A stretch of 64,000 nucleotides of DNA from Bacillota bacterium. GTDB lineage: Bacteria > Bacillota > Clostridia > Lachnospirales > Lachnospiraceae. The position numbers were made by a program, and so were the translations under genes. The stretch is taken from positions 62,001 to 126,000 of the forward strand of contig JAEYJO010000047.1 in assembly GCA_023408815.1 (NCBI GenBank). Direction: 5' to 3'. The notes beneath the pieces were generated by a model. The model was not told the DNA's origin. It searched no databases and saw only the letters and a list, made by a program, of their open reading frames with translations. Positions 8,263-17,319 of this stretch are shown one piece after another. The first letter of the stretch is position 1, and the number at the start of each line of letters is the position of its first letter.

Positions 8263-10242
8263 TTAGCAGATCTCCGCGCCTGCAGGCATCGTCTTTTCCG
8301 GAATCATGAGGGCCAGATTGCCGTCCTTATCTTCCGCACACAAAAGCATTCCTTCAGATACGACTCCCGCCAAAGTCGCCGGCTTAAGGTTCACCAGTAC
8401 CATCACTTTCTTGCCGATCATTTCCTCCGGAGAGTAATATTGCTTAATGCCGGATACGATTTGTTTCACCTGACTGCCGATGCGCACTTTGGAACAAAGC
8501 AGCTTTTTGGACTTCGGCACTGCTTCACAGGCGATGATCTCACCTACCTGGAATTGCAATTTATCAAAATCATCGTAAGTGATTTCCGGCTTCGATTCGA
8601 TATCGATCACATCCTCAGAAACCGCTTGTTCCTGTGTCTGTCCTGCCTTCGTTACGGATTCGAACAACGTTTCCACCTTTTCCAGCACTTCTTTTACATC
8701 CAATCGTGCGAACAAGATTTCCGGCGTCTCGGTTACCTTATTGCCGGAAGGATATTTTCCGAAACTTGCAAGCTCCTCAAAGCTTCTTAATGAAGTATTT
8801 AACTGAGCCGCGATTTTTTCGGCAGTGGCCGGCATAAAAGGTTCCAGCAAAGAAGCGCCGATGACAATGCTCTCTACCAGATGATAGAGCACCGAAGCCA
8901 GCCTATCCGCCTTGGCCTCGTCTTTTGCCAGCACCCACGGCTCCGTTTCATCAATATACTTATTACATCGTTTGAAAAGTACGAAGATCTCCGATATGGC
9001 ATCCGCCACTCTCAGATCCTCCATCTTCTTTCTCACTCTTTCATAGGTTCCGGCTGCGACAGCCTTCAAATCATCGTCCAAAGCCTTCTGCTCTTCCGAT
9101 GCGATACCCTTATCCGCAACAACTCCGCCGAAATATTTGTTGCTCATAGAAATCGTCCTGTTTACCAGATTGCCGAGGGTGTTCGCCAAATCGGAATTGA
9201 GCCTTTCCACCATAAGCTCCCACGAAATCACGCCGTCATTCTCGAAAGGCATCTCATGAAGCACGAAGTAACGTACCGCATCCACCCCGAAAAAGTCTGC
9301 CAGATCGTCCGCATACAGGACATTTCCCTTTGATTTGCTCATCTTGCCGTCTCCCTGCAGCAGCCACGGGTGACCGAATACCTGCTTAGGCAGCTCCTCG
9401 CCCAGGGCCATAAGGAAAATAGGCCAGTAAATCGTATGGAAACGGATGATATCTTTTCCGATCAGATGAAGGTCTGCAGGCCAGAGCTTTTTATACTGCT
9501 CGGTACTGTTTCCGTCACAGTCATACCCGATTCCGGTAATATAGTTGGTAAGTGCGTCCAGCCACACGTAGACAACATGACCTTCGTCGAAGTCTACGGG
9601 AATGCCCCATTTGAAGGAGGTTCTGGACACGCACAGATCCTGCAGTCCAGGAAGCAGAAAATTATTCATCATTTCGTTTTTGCGGGATACGGGCTGTATG
9701 AACTCCGGATGCTCATTGATATGCGCGATGAGCCTATCCGCATATTTGCTCATTTTAAAGAAATACGCTTCTTCCTTCGCAGGCTTTACCTCTCCTCCGC
9801 AATCCGGGCATTTGCCATCCGCAAGCTGGGATTCTGTCCAGAAGGATTCGCAGGGGGTGCAGTACATTCCTTCATATGCCCCTTTATAAATGTCACCTTG
9901 CTCGTACAGGCGCCTGAAGATTTTCTGTACCTGCTCCTCGTGGTAGGTATCCGTGGTCCGGATAAATTTATCATAGGAGGTATCCATAAGATTCCACAAG
10001 TCTTTGATCGTTCCCGCAACGTTATCCACATATTCTTTGGGAGTGACACCGGCTTCCTGCGCTTTTATTTCAATTTTCTGTCCATGCTCGTCGGTTCCCG
10101 TCTGGAAGAACACGTCATAGCCGTCCTTCCTCTTGAATCTTGCAATGCTGTCGGCAAGCACGATTTCATAGCTGTTGCCGATATGCGGTTTGCCGGAGGT
10201 GTAGGCAATGGCGGTGGTGATGTAATATTTTCCTTTACTCAT
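8263..10242 (-). CDS. metG: Methionyl-tRNA synthetase
   Basis: Charges tRNA-Met with methionine. The 659-residue protein has the class I 'HIGN' motif at 20-23, the 'KMSKS' loop near residue 300, and four zinc-ligand cysteines in two CxxC pairs ('CTPC', 'CPDC', about 128-148). A C-terminal EMAP/Trbp111-like tRNA-binding domain (about 555-659) is joined by an acidic linker. Length fits the clostridial long form with the appended domain. A ribosome site aaggag precedes the ATG. Expression is controlled by the T-box leader upstream, and a stem-loop follows the gene. Confidence 0.97.
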   Translation of the reverse strand: MSKGKYYITTAIAYTSGKPHIGNSYEIVLADSIARFKRKDGYDVFFQTGTDEHGQKIEIKAQEAGVTPKEYVDNVAGTIKDLWNLMDTSYDKFIRTTDTYHEEQVQKIFRRLYEQGDIYKGAYEGMYCTPCESFWTESQLADGKCPDCGGEVKPAKEEAYFFKMSKYADRLIAHINEHPEFIQPVSRKNEMMNNFLLPGLQDLCVSRTSFKWGIPVDFDEGHVVYVWLDALTNYITGIGYDCDGNSTEQYKKLWPADLHLIGKDIIRFHTIYWPIFLMALGEELPKQVFGHPWLLQGDGKMSKSKGNVLYADDLADFFGVDAVRYFVLHEMPFENDGVISWELMVERLNSDLANTLGNLVNRTISMSNKYFGGVVADKGIASEEQKALDDDLKAVAAGTYERVRKKMEDLRVADAISEIFVLFKRCNKYIDETEPWVLAKDEAKADRLASVLYHLVESIVIGASLLEPFMPATAEKIAAQLNTSLRSFEELASFGKYPSGNKVTETPEILFARLDVKEVLEKVETLFESVTKAGQTQEQAVSEDVIDIESKPEITYDDFDKLQFQVGEIIACEAVPKSKKLLCSKVRIGSQVKQIVSGIKQYYSPEEMIGKKVMVLVNLKPATLAGVVSEGMLLCAEDKDGNLALMIPEKTMPAGAEIC

Positions 10243-10269
10243 ACTTTTTTTGCTCCTTTTTCAGTAAAT

Positions 10270-10401
10270 AACAAAAGTGTGCTTCACACACTCTCGCGGC
10301 CAAATACTTCAGCAGCACAGCTTTTGTTCCGCGCGCGCAGCTGCTCATCCTGCACGGAGTGTTTTTCATGTAATAGGAGTATTTTCTTATTACATAAAAA
10401 A
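10270..10401. repeat. Copy B of a dispersed intergenic repeat
   Basis: About 130 bases closely matching 37464-37594. It has two parts. The first is a long hairpin (aacaaaag..tgtgc / gcacagcttttgtt) with a conserved loop containing ctctcgcggcc. The second is a palindrome (atgtaataggagtattttct and its tail). On the minus strand it starts directly after the U-tract of the T-box terminator and lies between that terminator and metG, so it sits in the metG leader RNA. Confidence 0.75.
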
Positions 10402-10690
10402 GCCCGTCTTCTTAGTCTGACTAGAAGACGAGCGAAAAGCCGTGTTACCACTTCCTTTTGTCCGCTTCTCACGAAGCGAACCTCTGTGGGTACTGTTGAT
10501 TTATACCCTGCCGCTATAACAGGCGGACCTGTCGCAGCCTTGCCGTTGCCGGTTCGGTGCGCTGCTCGGAAGCCATTTTCAATATGTTTTCACCGGGTTC
10601 CTCTCAGCATCCCGTCAACAATCCTGCTGCGCGGAATGGAACCTTCTCTGTAAAGCTTTCACATATCTACTCTCTTCGTCACTGCTTTTT
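10396..10690 (-). promoter_or_regulatory. T-box riboswitch (methionine) in the metG leader
   Basis: On the minus strand, 10440-10455 reads ggaagtggtaacacgg, a clear match to the conserved T-box antiterminator. The UGGU bulge suits tRNA-Met with A as discriminator base. Just downstream is a terminator (stem 10405-10412 / 10423-10430, then a U-run at 10396-10401). The Stem I region (about 10560-10680) contains the gaagagagta start, and an AUG at 10574-10576 is the candidate specifier codon. Uncharged tRNA-Met should favour readthrough into metG. Bases 10691-10867 upstream are AT-rich with no confident promoter chosen. Confidence 0.9.
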
Positions 10691-10867
10691 ACTTCATTTT
10701 ATTAATATTGTTAGACTAACACAAAGAAATTATACTGTCAATCATAGTTACAATTCTCGTATCAATTAAATAACCGCCTATGTCAAATACAATTACTTTA
10801 CATTTACCAGTATTTTTCCGAAATAGATTCGTTCCTTCTTTTGTCTATTTGCTGTTTGTCGGCAGAC

Positions 10868-12235
10868 TTACACAAACCTATCCGCCATTTTTTCTAATTC
10901 CGGAATATTGTTACCACCACATAGAATGACGGTGCCGTTTTTTTTCAGTATATTGACGTAACAATGCAGGTTTACTATAAGTTCTTCGTCGGCAGCAAAA
11001 AACGGATCTTCCAGAATCAGCACCTCGGGAGGATTTACGACCCAGCTAAACATTACAATCTGCCTTCGTAAATCCTCGGAAACATCACGTGGAAACTTTT
11101 TAAATTGTCTGTAATCAAACTCGTAAATAGAACAGTATTCTTTTAATTCGAACCGAAGGATTTTTCCATTCAGCCGCCCGCCCCATTTCAGGTTACGAGA
11201 GTAAGAACGCAGCATAACATTCTCTTCCAATGTAAAGTTATCAAAAACACATTTTTCCCAAAACTTTTTTCCATAGCAGACAATTCTATCCTGCGCCAGC
11301 TCCAAATATTTTATTCCGTCCAGTCTCTTTATTTTATCAGTTTCAACCCTTCGGATATCCAGATTATCTCCTGTCAGGCTCCCATACCGTTCATTTATCG
11401 GACAAGCAATAATTTCCCCTCCGTAAATTTTTATTTTCTGTCCGTTATATTTTAAAATATAGCTTTTTTCCTGTCTGCTTACACCTTTATTCGTGTCTGT
11501 GTTTATTCTTCCGGAAAATGCCATCCTGTTGTAAAGCTCTATCGATGTTGTTTCGCATTTTGCGACCTCATCCGCCAAAAAATTTTGCCTCATGATAAAT
11601 ATTCTATCAGCAAATTGGAACATCTTATCGCTATTGTAGTGAATAAAAATAATGCCAATGCCGTTTTCCTTTATTTTATCCAACAGCTTTTTCAAAGTAT
11701 CCAACTCCGTCTGGGAACAATTTTCTCCCATTCCGTAAATGCATATAATTTTGGCATCATTTAGTATCGCTTTGTATATTTCAACAATCTGGCGTTCGAA
11801 ACCAGTTAGTTGGAATATTTTCTTTTGAAGGTCTATTTCAATTCCATATTCTTCTACCACAGCGCATGCCTGCTTCCACAATACCCTGTAATCTATCAAT
11901 ACTCTTTTTACGTTAAAGGGTCTGATCACAGTGAGGTTATCCAAAACAGAAAGCCTCGCTATCAATGAGGTCTGCTGCGTAATCCCATAGATTCCGCAGC
12001 TCCTAGCCTCTGCAATATTATGATATTCCAGCTTTTCACCGCAATAACTAATCTCTATCGCCTCCGCCCTCGTATGTCCGGTCAGCAGGTCCATAAGCAC
12101 AAGTATACCGCTGTCATTTAACCCCAATACTCCCGCTATTTCTCCCCTGTATAAAAAAAAGGATACGGTATCTAAAAGAACGGTATCTTTCTCCGATTTC
12201 TTTAACCCGTTTACCCTCAAAAGCAATTCTCTCAT
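10868..12235 (-). CDS. Degenerate RbsA-like tandem ABC protein, probably non-catalytic
   Basis: The 455 residues follow the layout of a two-domain RbsA sugar-importer ATPase, but the nucleotide sites are lost. In domain 1 Walker A reads 'GLNDSGILVL' (38-47) with no Lys or Ser/Thr. The signature is 'LTGFERQIVEI' (143-153), and Walker B is 'AKIICIYGMG' with the Asp-Glu pair missing. In domain 2 Walker A is absent, the signature region is 'DVSEDLRRQIV', and Walker B is altered to 'LILEDP'. The frame is intact and long, so this is not an obvious pseudogene. It is the last gene after a response regulator and histidine kinase. A signalling or docking role is inferred. The ATG at 12235 is preferred over an upstream TTG. 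Confidence 0.75.
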   Translation of the reverse strand: MRELLLRVNGLKKSEKDTVLLDTVSFFLYRGEIAGVLGLNDSGILVLMDLLTGHTRAEAIEISYCGEKLEYHNIAEARSCGIYGITQQTSLIARLSVLDNLTVIRPFNVKRVLIDYRVLWKQACAVVEEYGIEIDLQKKIFQLTGFERQIVEIYKAILNDAKIICIYGMGENCSQTELDTLKKLLDKIKENGIGIIFIHYNSDKMFQFADRIFIMRQNFLADEVAKCETTSIELYNRMAFSGRINTDTNKGVSRQEKSYILKYNGQKIKIYGGEIIACPINERYGSLTGDNLDIRRVETDKIKRLDGIKYLELAQDRIVCYGKKFWEKCVFDNFTLEENVMLRSYSRNLKWGGRLNGKILRFELKEYCSIYEFDYRQFKKFPRDVSEDLRRQIVMFSWVVNPPEVLILEDPFFAADEELIVNLHCYVNILKKNGTVILCGGNNIPELEKMADRFV

Positions 12236-12266
12236 TGAATATCCCTTCTCTCCGGCACAAGAAAAA

Positions 12267-13262
12267 TTATACAATCATGCGTGGTAAATTAATGATAATT
12301 TTCGTACCAAGCCCCAAAGTACTTTTCACATCCAAACCATATTCCTTTCCATAATAAAACTTTATCCTCTGATTTACATTGGAGAGGGCTATCCCTGAGC
12401 CCCTGCCCGGCACTTTATTTTGGGAAGCACTTCCTGCCGGAGCCGACAGCTTTTTACGTATTTCCCGCAATGTGGAGTCATCCATTCCTCCTCCGTTATC
12501 TTCCACACATATAATCATTTCATTTTGTGTCAGAAAGGCCTTTAGCAAGATCTTACCACCCTGGATTTTCTCATTAATACCGTGATAGATGGCATTCTCA
12601 ATGAGCGGCTGTAAAGTGAGAACGGGGATGAGGTGATTTAGAATACCCGCACCGATGTCCTCTATTTGCGTTTCGAACAAAAAGCGGTCCCCAAACCGGT
12701 AATTCTGAATCAGCATATAATTTTTCACATTGTCAATTTCTTCACGAAAAGCAGCCATCTCTCCGGGGCGGTTAATATTATAGCGAAATATTGTTGCAAG
12801 TGCCTCTGTCATATCCGCAACGTCTTTTGCATGCTGGCTGAGAGCCCTTCCGCGTATTACCTCTAACGTATTGTATAAAAAATGCGGATTGATCTGATTT
12901 TGCAGTGCATGGAGCTCTGCCTCTGTTTTCAGTATTCTGGAAGTGTCTTCCGCATTGATTTTATCAATTATATCATCCAGCAGCTTTTCATCTTCATCTT
13001 CCATGCCAATCCCCGAAGCTTCGTATAAAGCTGTCTTTTTTCCTTCATACAAAGCGTCACGCAGCCGTCTGATGAATTCCCGCTTCTTCCGATATCCAAT
13101 ACTGACCATAAGCAAAGCAACAGAGGTTCCTGCGGCAAATGCGGCAATGTACCAGCTATAGGGATTCTTAAAGCAGCCGATCATCATTCCTATATCCAGC
13201 AAAAACAGCAGACTATATACAGCGTATACCACGTTCTTTTTATTTATCCACCTTTTTTTCAT
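12267..13262 (-). CDS. Sensor histidine kinase, LytS/YesM type, with minimal extracellular part
   Basis: The 331-residue protein has two membrane helices (about 10-30 and 37-56) joined by only some six residues, so there is no extracellular sensor domain. The usual YesM Cache and HAMP regions are missing. The His_kinase box 'QNQINPHFLYNTLE' carries the phospho-accepting His. The ATP-binding domain has 'LQPLIENAIYHG' (N box), 'VEDNGGGM' (G1) and 'GSGIALSNVNQRI' (G2). It follows its response regulator by 28 bases and precedes the degenerate ABC gene by 31. Kinase activity looks intact; signal input likely comes through the membrane or from a partner protein. Confidence 0.88.
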   Translation of the reverse strand: MKKRWINKKNVVYAVYSLLFLLDIGMMIGCFKNPYSWYIAAFAAGTSVALLMVSIGYRKKREFIRRLRDALYEGKKTALYEASGIGMEDEDEKLLDDIIDKINAEDTSRILKTEAELHALQNQINPHFLYNTLEVIRGRALSQHAKDVADMTEALATIFRYNINRPGEMAAFREEIDNVKNYMLIQNYRFGDRFLFETQIEDIGAGILNHLIPVLTLQPLIENAIYHGINEKIQGGKILLKAFLTQNEMIICVEDNGGGMDDSTLREIRKKLSAPAGSASQNKVPGRGSGIALSNVNQRIKFYYGKEYGLDVKSTLGLGTKIIINLPRMIV

Positions 13263-13290
13263 TTACGGTTGTCCTTTTGTAAATACATTT

Positions 13291-14907
13291 TTATGAATAG
13301 AATTTTCTATACTCCGTGGGCTTTACGCCGACTACTTTTATAAACAGCTTTGTAAAGTACTTGATGTCGGAATATCCTACTGCGGCAGCGATGTCCGGCA
13401 CGCGCATCTGTGTAGACTTCAGCAGTTCCTTAGCCTTTTCTATCCGGATAATTTGCAGATAATTGTTAAAACCTTGTCCCACCTCATTTTTGAATAGTAG
13501 ACTGAAATAATTCGGGCTTAAGCATACCAATCTGGCGATATCGTCCAAGCTGAAGTTCTCCATATAATGTGCCAGTACGTATTCCTTTGCCATCCGGACC
13601 GGCCGGCTTTCCTTTTCTCCAATAGTCTGGCTGCAATATTCCATACATGCCCGTACATAAGAAAGAATTTCCTGATGTAGCCTTCTGCCGTCGCTGTGAT
13701 TATCAATAATACTCATGATTCTTGTATACTGTGAAAATCCTCCCAGCTCAATTCCTAGCATCAAAAATATCTCATTATGAAATTCGTTCATAAAGTATTG
13801 GATGAGCTGTATCGTCTGTCCAGGAACATTTTTGCTTTCCTTCGCAGGATAAATATATTTTTTCCACATTTCATCCAGTGTACGTACGATCCCTTCCGTA
13901 TCCATCCGTTCCACCATGCCTGCAAAATTCTTTTCTTTCAGCCACTGCATAAACGCCGACTTGGACACCGCACCATTTTCATAGAGTTCCTGATAAACAA
14001 AGACTGCCTCGTTCATACGGTCGTATCTATATTCTATCGCCGACACTGCCTGCTTATATATCCTTCTTATACTCCGCCTATTCCTCGTTTTTTCGCTCAA
14101 TCCCAGTGTTACCCTTATAAAAGAAAATTTGAAGTTTAAGTTTATTATGATATCTTTTATTTCCTCCAAACACGCCGCTATATCCTTTTCTTCCCTATTA
14201 TCGGCGTATTGCATGAGGAAAAATCCTCTGTTTCCGCTGATAAAATACTCCGCCTCGCTGCTCACACCCCGGAGCCTTTCCGTTACCTTACCGCACAGCT
14301 CCATAAGCAATACGGAAACTTGGTTATCTTCTGCCAGATTATATTCCTCGGTATCCACCTTGATAATTCCGCACTGAAATTTACCAGCCTCAAAGCGAAA
14401 TACCTCTTTCCCATCCAGAACCGGAACCTCCTCCACGAAATATGACAGGTCATGGAACAATCGTTTAATATAATCCTTACGCAATACGGAAAGTGTTTGA
14501 GCATACTGCTGTTTTCTGCTGTTATCCCTGCTGATTTCATCTTCTCTTTCCATTCTGATCTTCAGTAGAATCTGATTCAGCTCACTTTGCTTGATAGGCT
14601 TTAAAAGATAATCCTGTACTCCCAGCTGTAATGCTGATTTGGCATATTCGAATTCCCTATAGCCGCTAATAACGATAAAATGAGTTCTGGGATTAATTTC
14701 CATTACTCCTTTTACCAGATCGATCCCATTCATCAAGGGCATTCTGATATCTGTTATGACAACATCCGGAGAAGAAGCCTTTATCTTCTCCAAAGCCTCC
14801 AGACCATTATTTGCTTCTCCTGCGACTTCATATCCGTCCACATCGATCAATTGCTTGATAAGTTCTATAATCCCCTGTTCATCATCCGCAATAAATATCT
14901 TCACCAT
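13291..14907 (-). CDS. Response regulator with AraC-type DNA-binding domain (YesN type)
   Basis: The 538-residue protein has an N-terminal receiver domain (about 1-120) with acidic pocket Asp8-Asp9, phospho-acceptor Asp53 ('VVITDIRMP') and conserved Lys in 'YLLKPI'. A roughly 300-residue middle region and a C-terminal AraC double HTH (about 435-535, ending 'GVKPTEYRKF') follow. It is the first gene of a three-gene unit with the kinase and the degenerate ABC protein, and has its own promoter at 14969-14996. Likely target: the esterase/importer operon just upstream. Confidence 0.92.
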   Translation of the reverse strand: MVKIFIADDEQGIIELIKQLIDVDGYEVAGEANNGLEALEKIKASSPDVVITDIRMPLMNGIDLVKGVMEINPRTHFIVISGYREFEYAKSALQLGVQDYLLKPIKQSELNQILLKIRMEREDEISRDNSRKQQYAQTLSVLRKDYIKRLFHDLSYFVEEVPVLDGKEVFRFEAGKFQCGIIKVDTEEYNLAEDNQVSVLLMELCGKVTERLRGVSSEAEYFISGNRGFFLMQYADNREEKDIAACLEEIKDIIINLNFKFSFIRVTLGLSEKTRNRRSIRRIYKQAVSAIEYRYDRMNEAVFVYQELYENGAVSKSAFMQWLKEKNFAGMVERMDTEGIVRTLDEMWKKYIYPAKESKNVPGQTIQLIQYFMNEFHNEIFLMLGIELGGFSQYTRIMSIIDNHSDGRRLHQEILSYVRACMEYCSQTIGEKESRPVRMAKEYVLAHYMENFSLDDIARLVCLSPNYFSLLFKNEVGQGFNNYLQIIRIEKAKELLKSTQMRVPDIAAAVGYSDIKYFTKLFIKVVGVKPTEYRKFYS

Positions 14908-14968
14908 ATACTATCACCCGTTCCAACCAACGAATATTTTCCTTTACGGTATCTATTCCCCTATGTTG

Positions 14969-14996
14969 ATTATATCATACTTTACACGAATTCAAA
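14969..14996 (-). promoter_or_regulatory. Predicted sigma-A promoter of the response regulator operon
   Basis: On the minus strand, tttgaa (14991-14996) and tataat (14969-14974) are separated by 16 bases, about 60 bases before the ATG at 14907. It lies between the MFS gene and the regulator, which supports two separate transcription units. Confidence 0.6.
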
Positions 14997-15007
14997 TTGG
15001 CCATCGC

Positions 15008-16198
15008 CTATTCTCTTCTTCTTTTTTGCGCGCCATGTACTGCCAGGAGCAGGCTGAGGCCCGCCAGTACCATAAGCACGATATATATGAACCACACGCT
15101 GCGATAACTGCCGCAGCCTTCATATAAAATGCTGGTAATCACATTTCCTGCCGCACCTCCCAAAGAGGTAACGATCATTACGATGCTGTAATTTTTTGTA
15201 AAGGTTTTAGATCCAAACAATCTTTTCGTTAAAAAAGGAGCAGGTATAGACATATTTACGTATGCGAATGCGAATACCGCAACAAAAAGGTATATCCACA
15301 TTTCTCCTTTTCCCAAAGAAAGCAGCAGCAAAAGAGAGCTAAGCATGAACGCGGTAATCATCAATATTGTCCATCCAGTTTTCATCTTATCAAAAACATA
15401 GCCCGATATCACTTTCGCAAAAGTATTTATAACCAAAATGGCCGAGACAACTGCTGCCGCAAATGCTGCGGTATATCCCAAAGATTGCATATAGGTCATA
15501 AGATATGGCTGTATCCCGAGCCCTATCGCACAGACTATGAATAATCCAAACGATAATAATGTCAACGTTATGATATCTCCTACAGAAGTGCGTCCCTCTC
15601 CTCCGGCAGCTACAATTTCTTTTTTTAAAGGCATCTCCTCTTTGATTAAGGCATATGCAATTCCAATAAAAATGAGCGAAAGTACCGCTTCCAAATAATA
15701 GCCATGCCTCCATCCAAATGTCTCGATTACCCATGTGACAAGAGGCAGTACGGCGGCCCCCACAATTCCTGCTCCGGACGAGGCGATGCCCACAGCCAGT
15801 CCATTCTTTTCGGTAAACCATCCGTTTAACAGCGAGTTTACCGTCAAGTATCCAATCCCAGATGAGAATATACCAATTCCTGCAGCGCATATATAAAACT
15901 GCCACAGGTTGTCGGAGCATCCGAAGAGAATCTTAAATAAAATAAAACCGGCTCCGCAAATCAAAATCAGTCTGCGGGCAGAAATCCTCTCCATGAGAAA
16001 TGGTATTACAAGCAGGCATGGTATAGATATAAAGGCGGAAATGGAAGCTGTCAGAGCAAAGCTGCTCATGCTTAATCCAAGACTCTCGCAAACCGGTTTC
16101 AAAAAGGCGGTATTGCAATTAGTATTTATTCCCACATTGACTCCCGACAGCAAAAAACCGGCAATTACAATCAGCCATCCATAATTTTTATTTTTCAT
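15008..16198 (-). CDS. MFS transporter, monocarboxylate/oxalate-formate carrier-like
   Basis: The 396-residue protein has 12 predicted membrane helices with the central cytoplasmic loop near residues 190-215. It resembles the OFA/MCT branch of the major facilitator superfamily, with an N-terminal 'GWLIVIAGFLLSGVNVGINT' helix. It is the last gene of the esterase/importer operon, about 66 bases after the binding-protein gene. One idea is that it imports or expels an acid freed by the esterase; sequence alone cannot show the substrate. Start at 16198 is chosen because the upstream in-frame codon is a TTG lacking a ribosome site; the aagga site is a little far (12 bases). Confidence 0.8.
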   Translation of the reverse strand: MKNKNYGWLIVIAGFLLSGVNVGINTNCNTAFLKPVCESLGLSMSSFALTASISAFISIPCLLVIPFLMERISARRLILICGAGFILFKILFGCSDNLWQFYICAAGIGIFSSGIGYLTVNSLLNGWFTEKNGLAVGIASSGAGIVGAAVLPLVTWVIETFGWRHGYYLEAVLSLIFIGIAYALIKEEMPLKKEIVAAGGEGRTSVGDIITLTLLSFGLFIVCAIGLGIQPYLMTYMQSLGYTAAFAAAVVSAILVINTFAKVISGYVFDKMKTGWTILMITAFMLSSLLLLLSLGKGEMWIYLFVAVFAFAYVNMSIPAPFLTKRLFGSKTFTKNYSIVMIVTSLGGAAGNVITSILYEGCGSYRSVWFIYIVLMVLAGLSLLLAVHGAQKRRRE

Positions 16199-16264
16199 CT
16201 GTATATTTAGTCCTTTCAAAAAGGGAGACCATTTTCATGTTCTCCCTCATCCTTTTTCGTTCTT

Positions 16265-17305
16265 TTACTTGCCGTATTCATCCAGATTATCAATGGTATA
16301 TAGTTTTCTGTCCAGCCGATATTCCCTTTGTTCGGGCGGATTGCCTTCCATACATTCCTGCGCTATTTCAAGTGCTTTCAGCGAGAGATCCTCGTTGTTC
16401 AGATATAAGATCGAGCTTACATAATTGTTTGTAAGGTATTCGGTCGCCGTCTCTAGATTCTCATCGGAGCTCACTACTGTAATTTTTCCCGCTAATCCTT
16501 CCGCCTTTAACGCTTCTACGACCCCTACCGTCAAAGAGGGCGCCAAGGGAACAATTGCATCGATACCATCTGCTCCGAATCTCTGGATCCAGTCCTCCGT
16601 CACATTCATAGAGGTGGTCGCATCCGCATCGCCCGACTGTGAGTCAAGAACAGTAACATCTGGCCGAAGTTCCGCTAGTTTATCGTGAAGTCCCTGAGAA
16701 CGGTCAATACTGTTCTGTTGCCCAACGGAAATCAGCAACTCACAGACTGTTCCATTCTCCGGCAGCACATCTGCCAGATATTCCGCCCACATTTCTCCCA
16801 TGGAGTAGTCGCTGGAACCAACAAAATACCAATCCATGTCTTTGATGTCATCCGTAATCGTCGGATAAAAATCGATAAAGATAATCGGTTTTCCTGCCTC
16901 GTAAAATTTATACAGATTGGATTCTATACCGGGATATGCCTGAATGGAAACAACATCTACGTCATTATTCCAGAATGTATCTATTGTTGCAATCTGTGTG
17001 TTCATATCCGAATTGCCGTCCAGTACCGAAACATCAAAATTCGGGAATTCCGCCGCATGGTTCAAGAATCCGTCCGCCATCAGCTTACAGCCTTCATCGA
17101 AAAATGCAAGCGAAGAATATCCTAACTTCCATTTTTTTTCATTACTGTCCGCAGCAGCAGACTCCGGTTCTTTCGTTTCCGACTGTGCCATCTCGGCTGC
17201 CGGCTCCGTTGTTTGTGTTGCCGCGGCATCCCCCGAACCGCACCCCATCAGCATAGTTCCTACCATACCAATGCATAAGAGCATTGCCAATACTTTCTTT
17301 TTCAT
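16265..17305 (-). CDS. Sugar-type ABC transporter substrate-binding lipoprotein
   Basis: A lipoprotein signal peptide ends in the lipobox LMGC, with Cys22 to be lipidated, followed by a flexible Ala/Glu/Thr-rich linker (about 25-55). The rest fits a type I periplasmic-binding fold of the RbsB/LacI class, with strands such as 'VDVVSIQAYPG', 'KPIIFIDFYP' and 'ITVVSSDENL'. It captures the ligand outside the cell for the permease and ATPase encoded before it. It lies 14 bases after the permease gene. Similarity is too low to name the ligand; a sugar or sugar derivative is likely from the partner proteins. Confidence 0.88.
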   Translation of the reverse strand: MKKKVLAMLLCIGMVGTMLMGCGSGDAAATQTTEPAAEMAQSETKEPESAAADSNEKKWKLGYSSLAFFDEGCKLMADGFLNHAAEFPNFDVSVLDGNSDMNTQIATIDTFWNNDVDVVSIQAYPGIESNLYKFYEAGKPIIFIDFYPTITDDIKDMDWYFVGSSDYSMGEMWAEYLADVLPENGTVCELLISVGQQNSIDRSQGLHDKLAELRPDVTVLDSQSGDADATTSMNVTEDWIQRFGADGIDAIVPLAPSLTVGVVEALKAEGLAGKITVVSSDENLETATEYLTNNYVSSILYLNNEDLSLKALEIAQECMEGNPPEQREYRLDRKLYTIDNLDEYGK

Positions 17306-17319
17306 ACCATACCTCTCCT

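Noticed and set aside
10284..10472. 62-codon minus-strand ORF over the T-box and repeat
   Set aside because: It is an accidental frame across the T-box terminator and repeat copy B. Part of its peptide recurs at 37458-37676 only because the DNA repeat recurs.
9370..10653. 427-codon plus-strand ORF opposite metG
   Set aside because: It is a shadow frame on the antisense strand of the clearly real metG and its T-box leader, with no recognisable domain.
10690..10800. ttgaca and tataat near 10730 as the metG promoter
   Set aside because: The two boxes are only one base apart and cannot work as a -35/-10 pair. Another pairing may exist but none is convincing.
10868..12235. The degenerate ABC gene as a decaying pseudogene
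   Set aside because: The frame is uninterrupted over 455 codons, overall fold stretches remain, and it sits neatly in an operon, so a retained non-catalytic role is more likely, although decay cannot be excluded.
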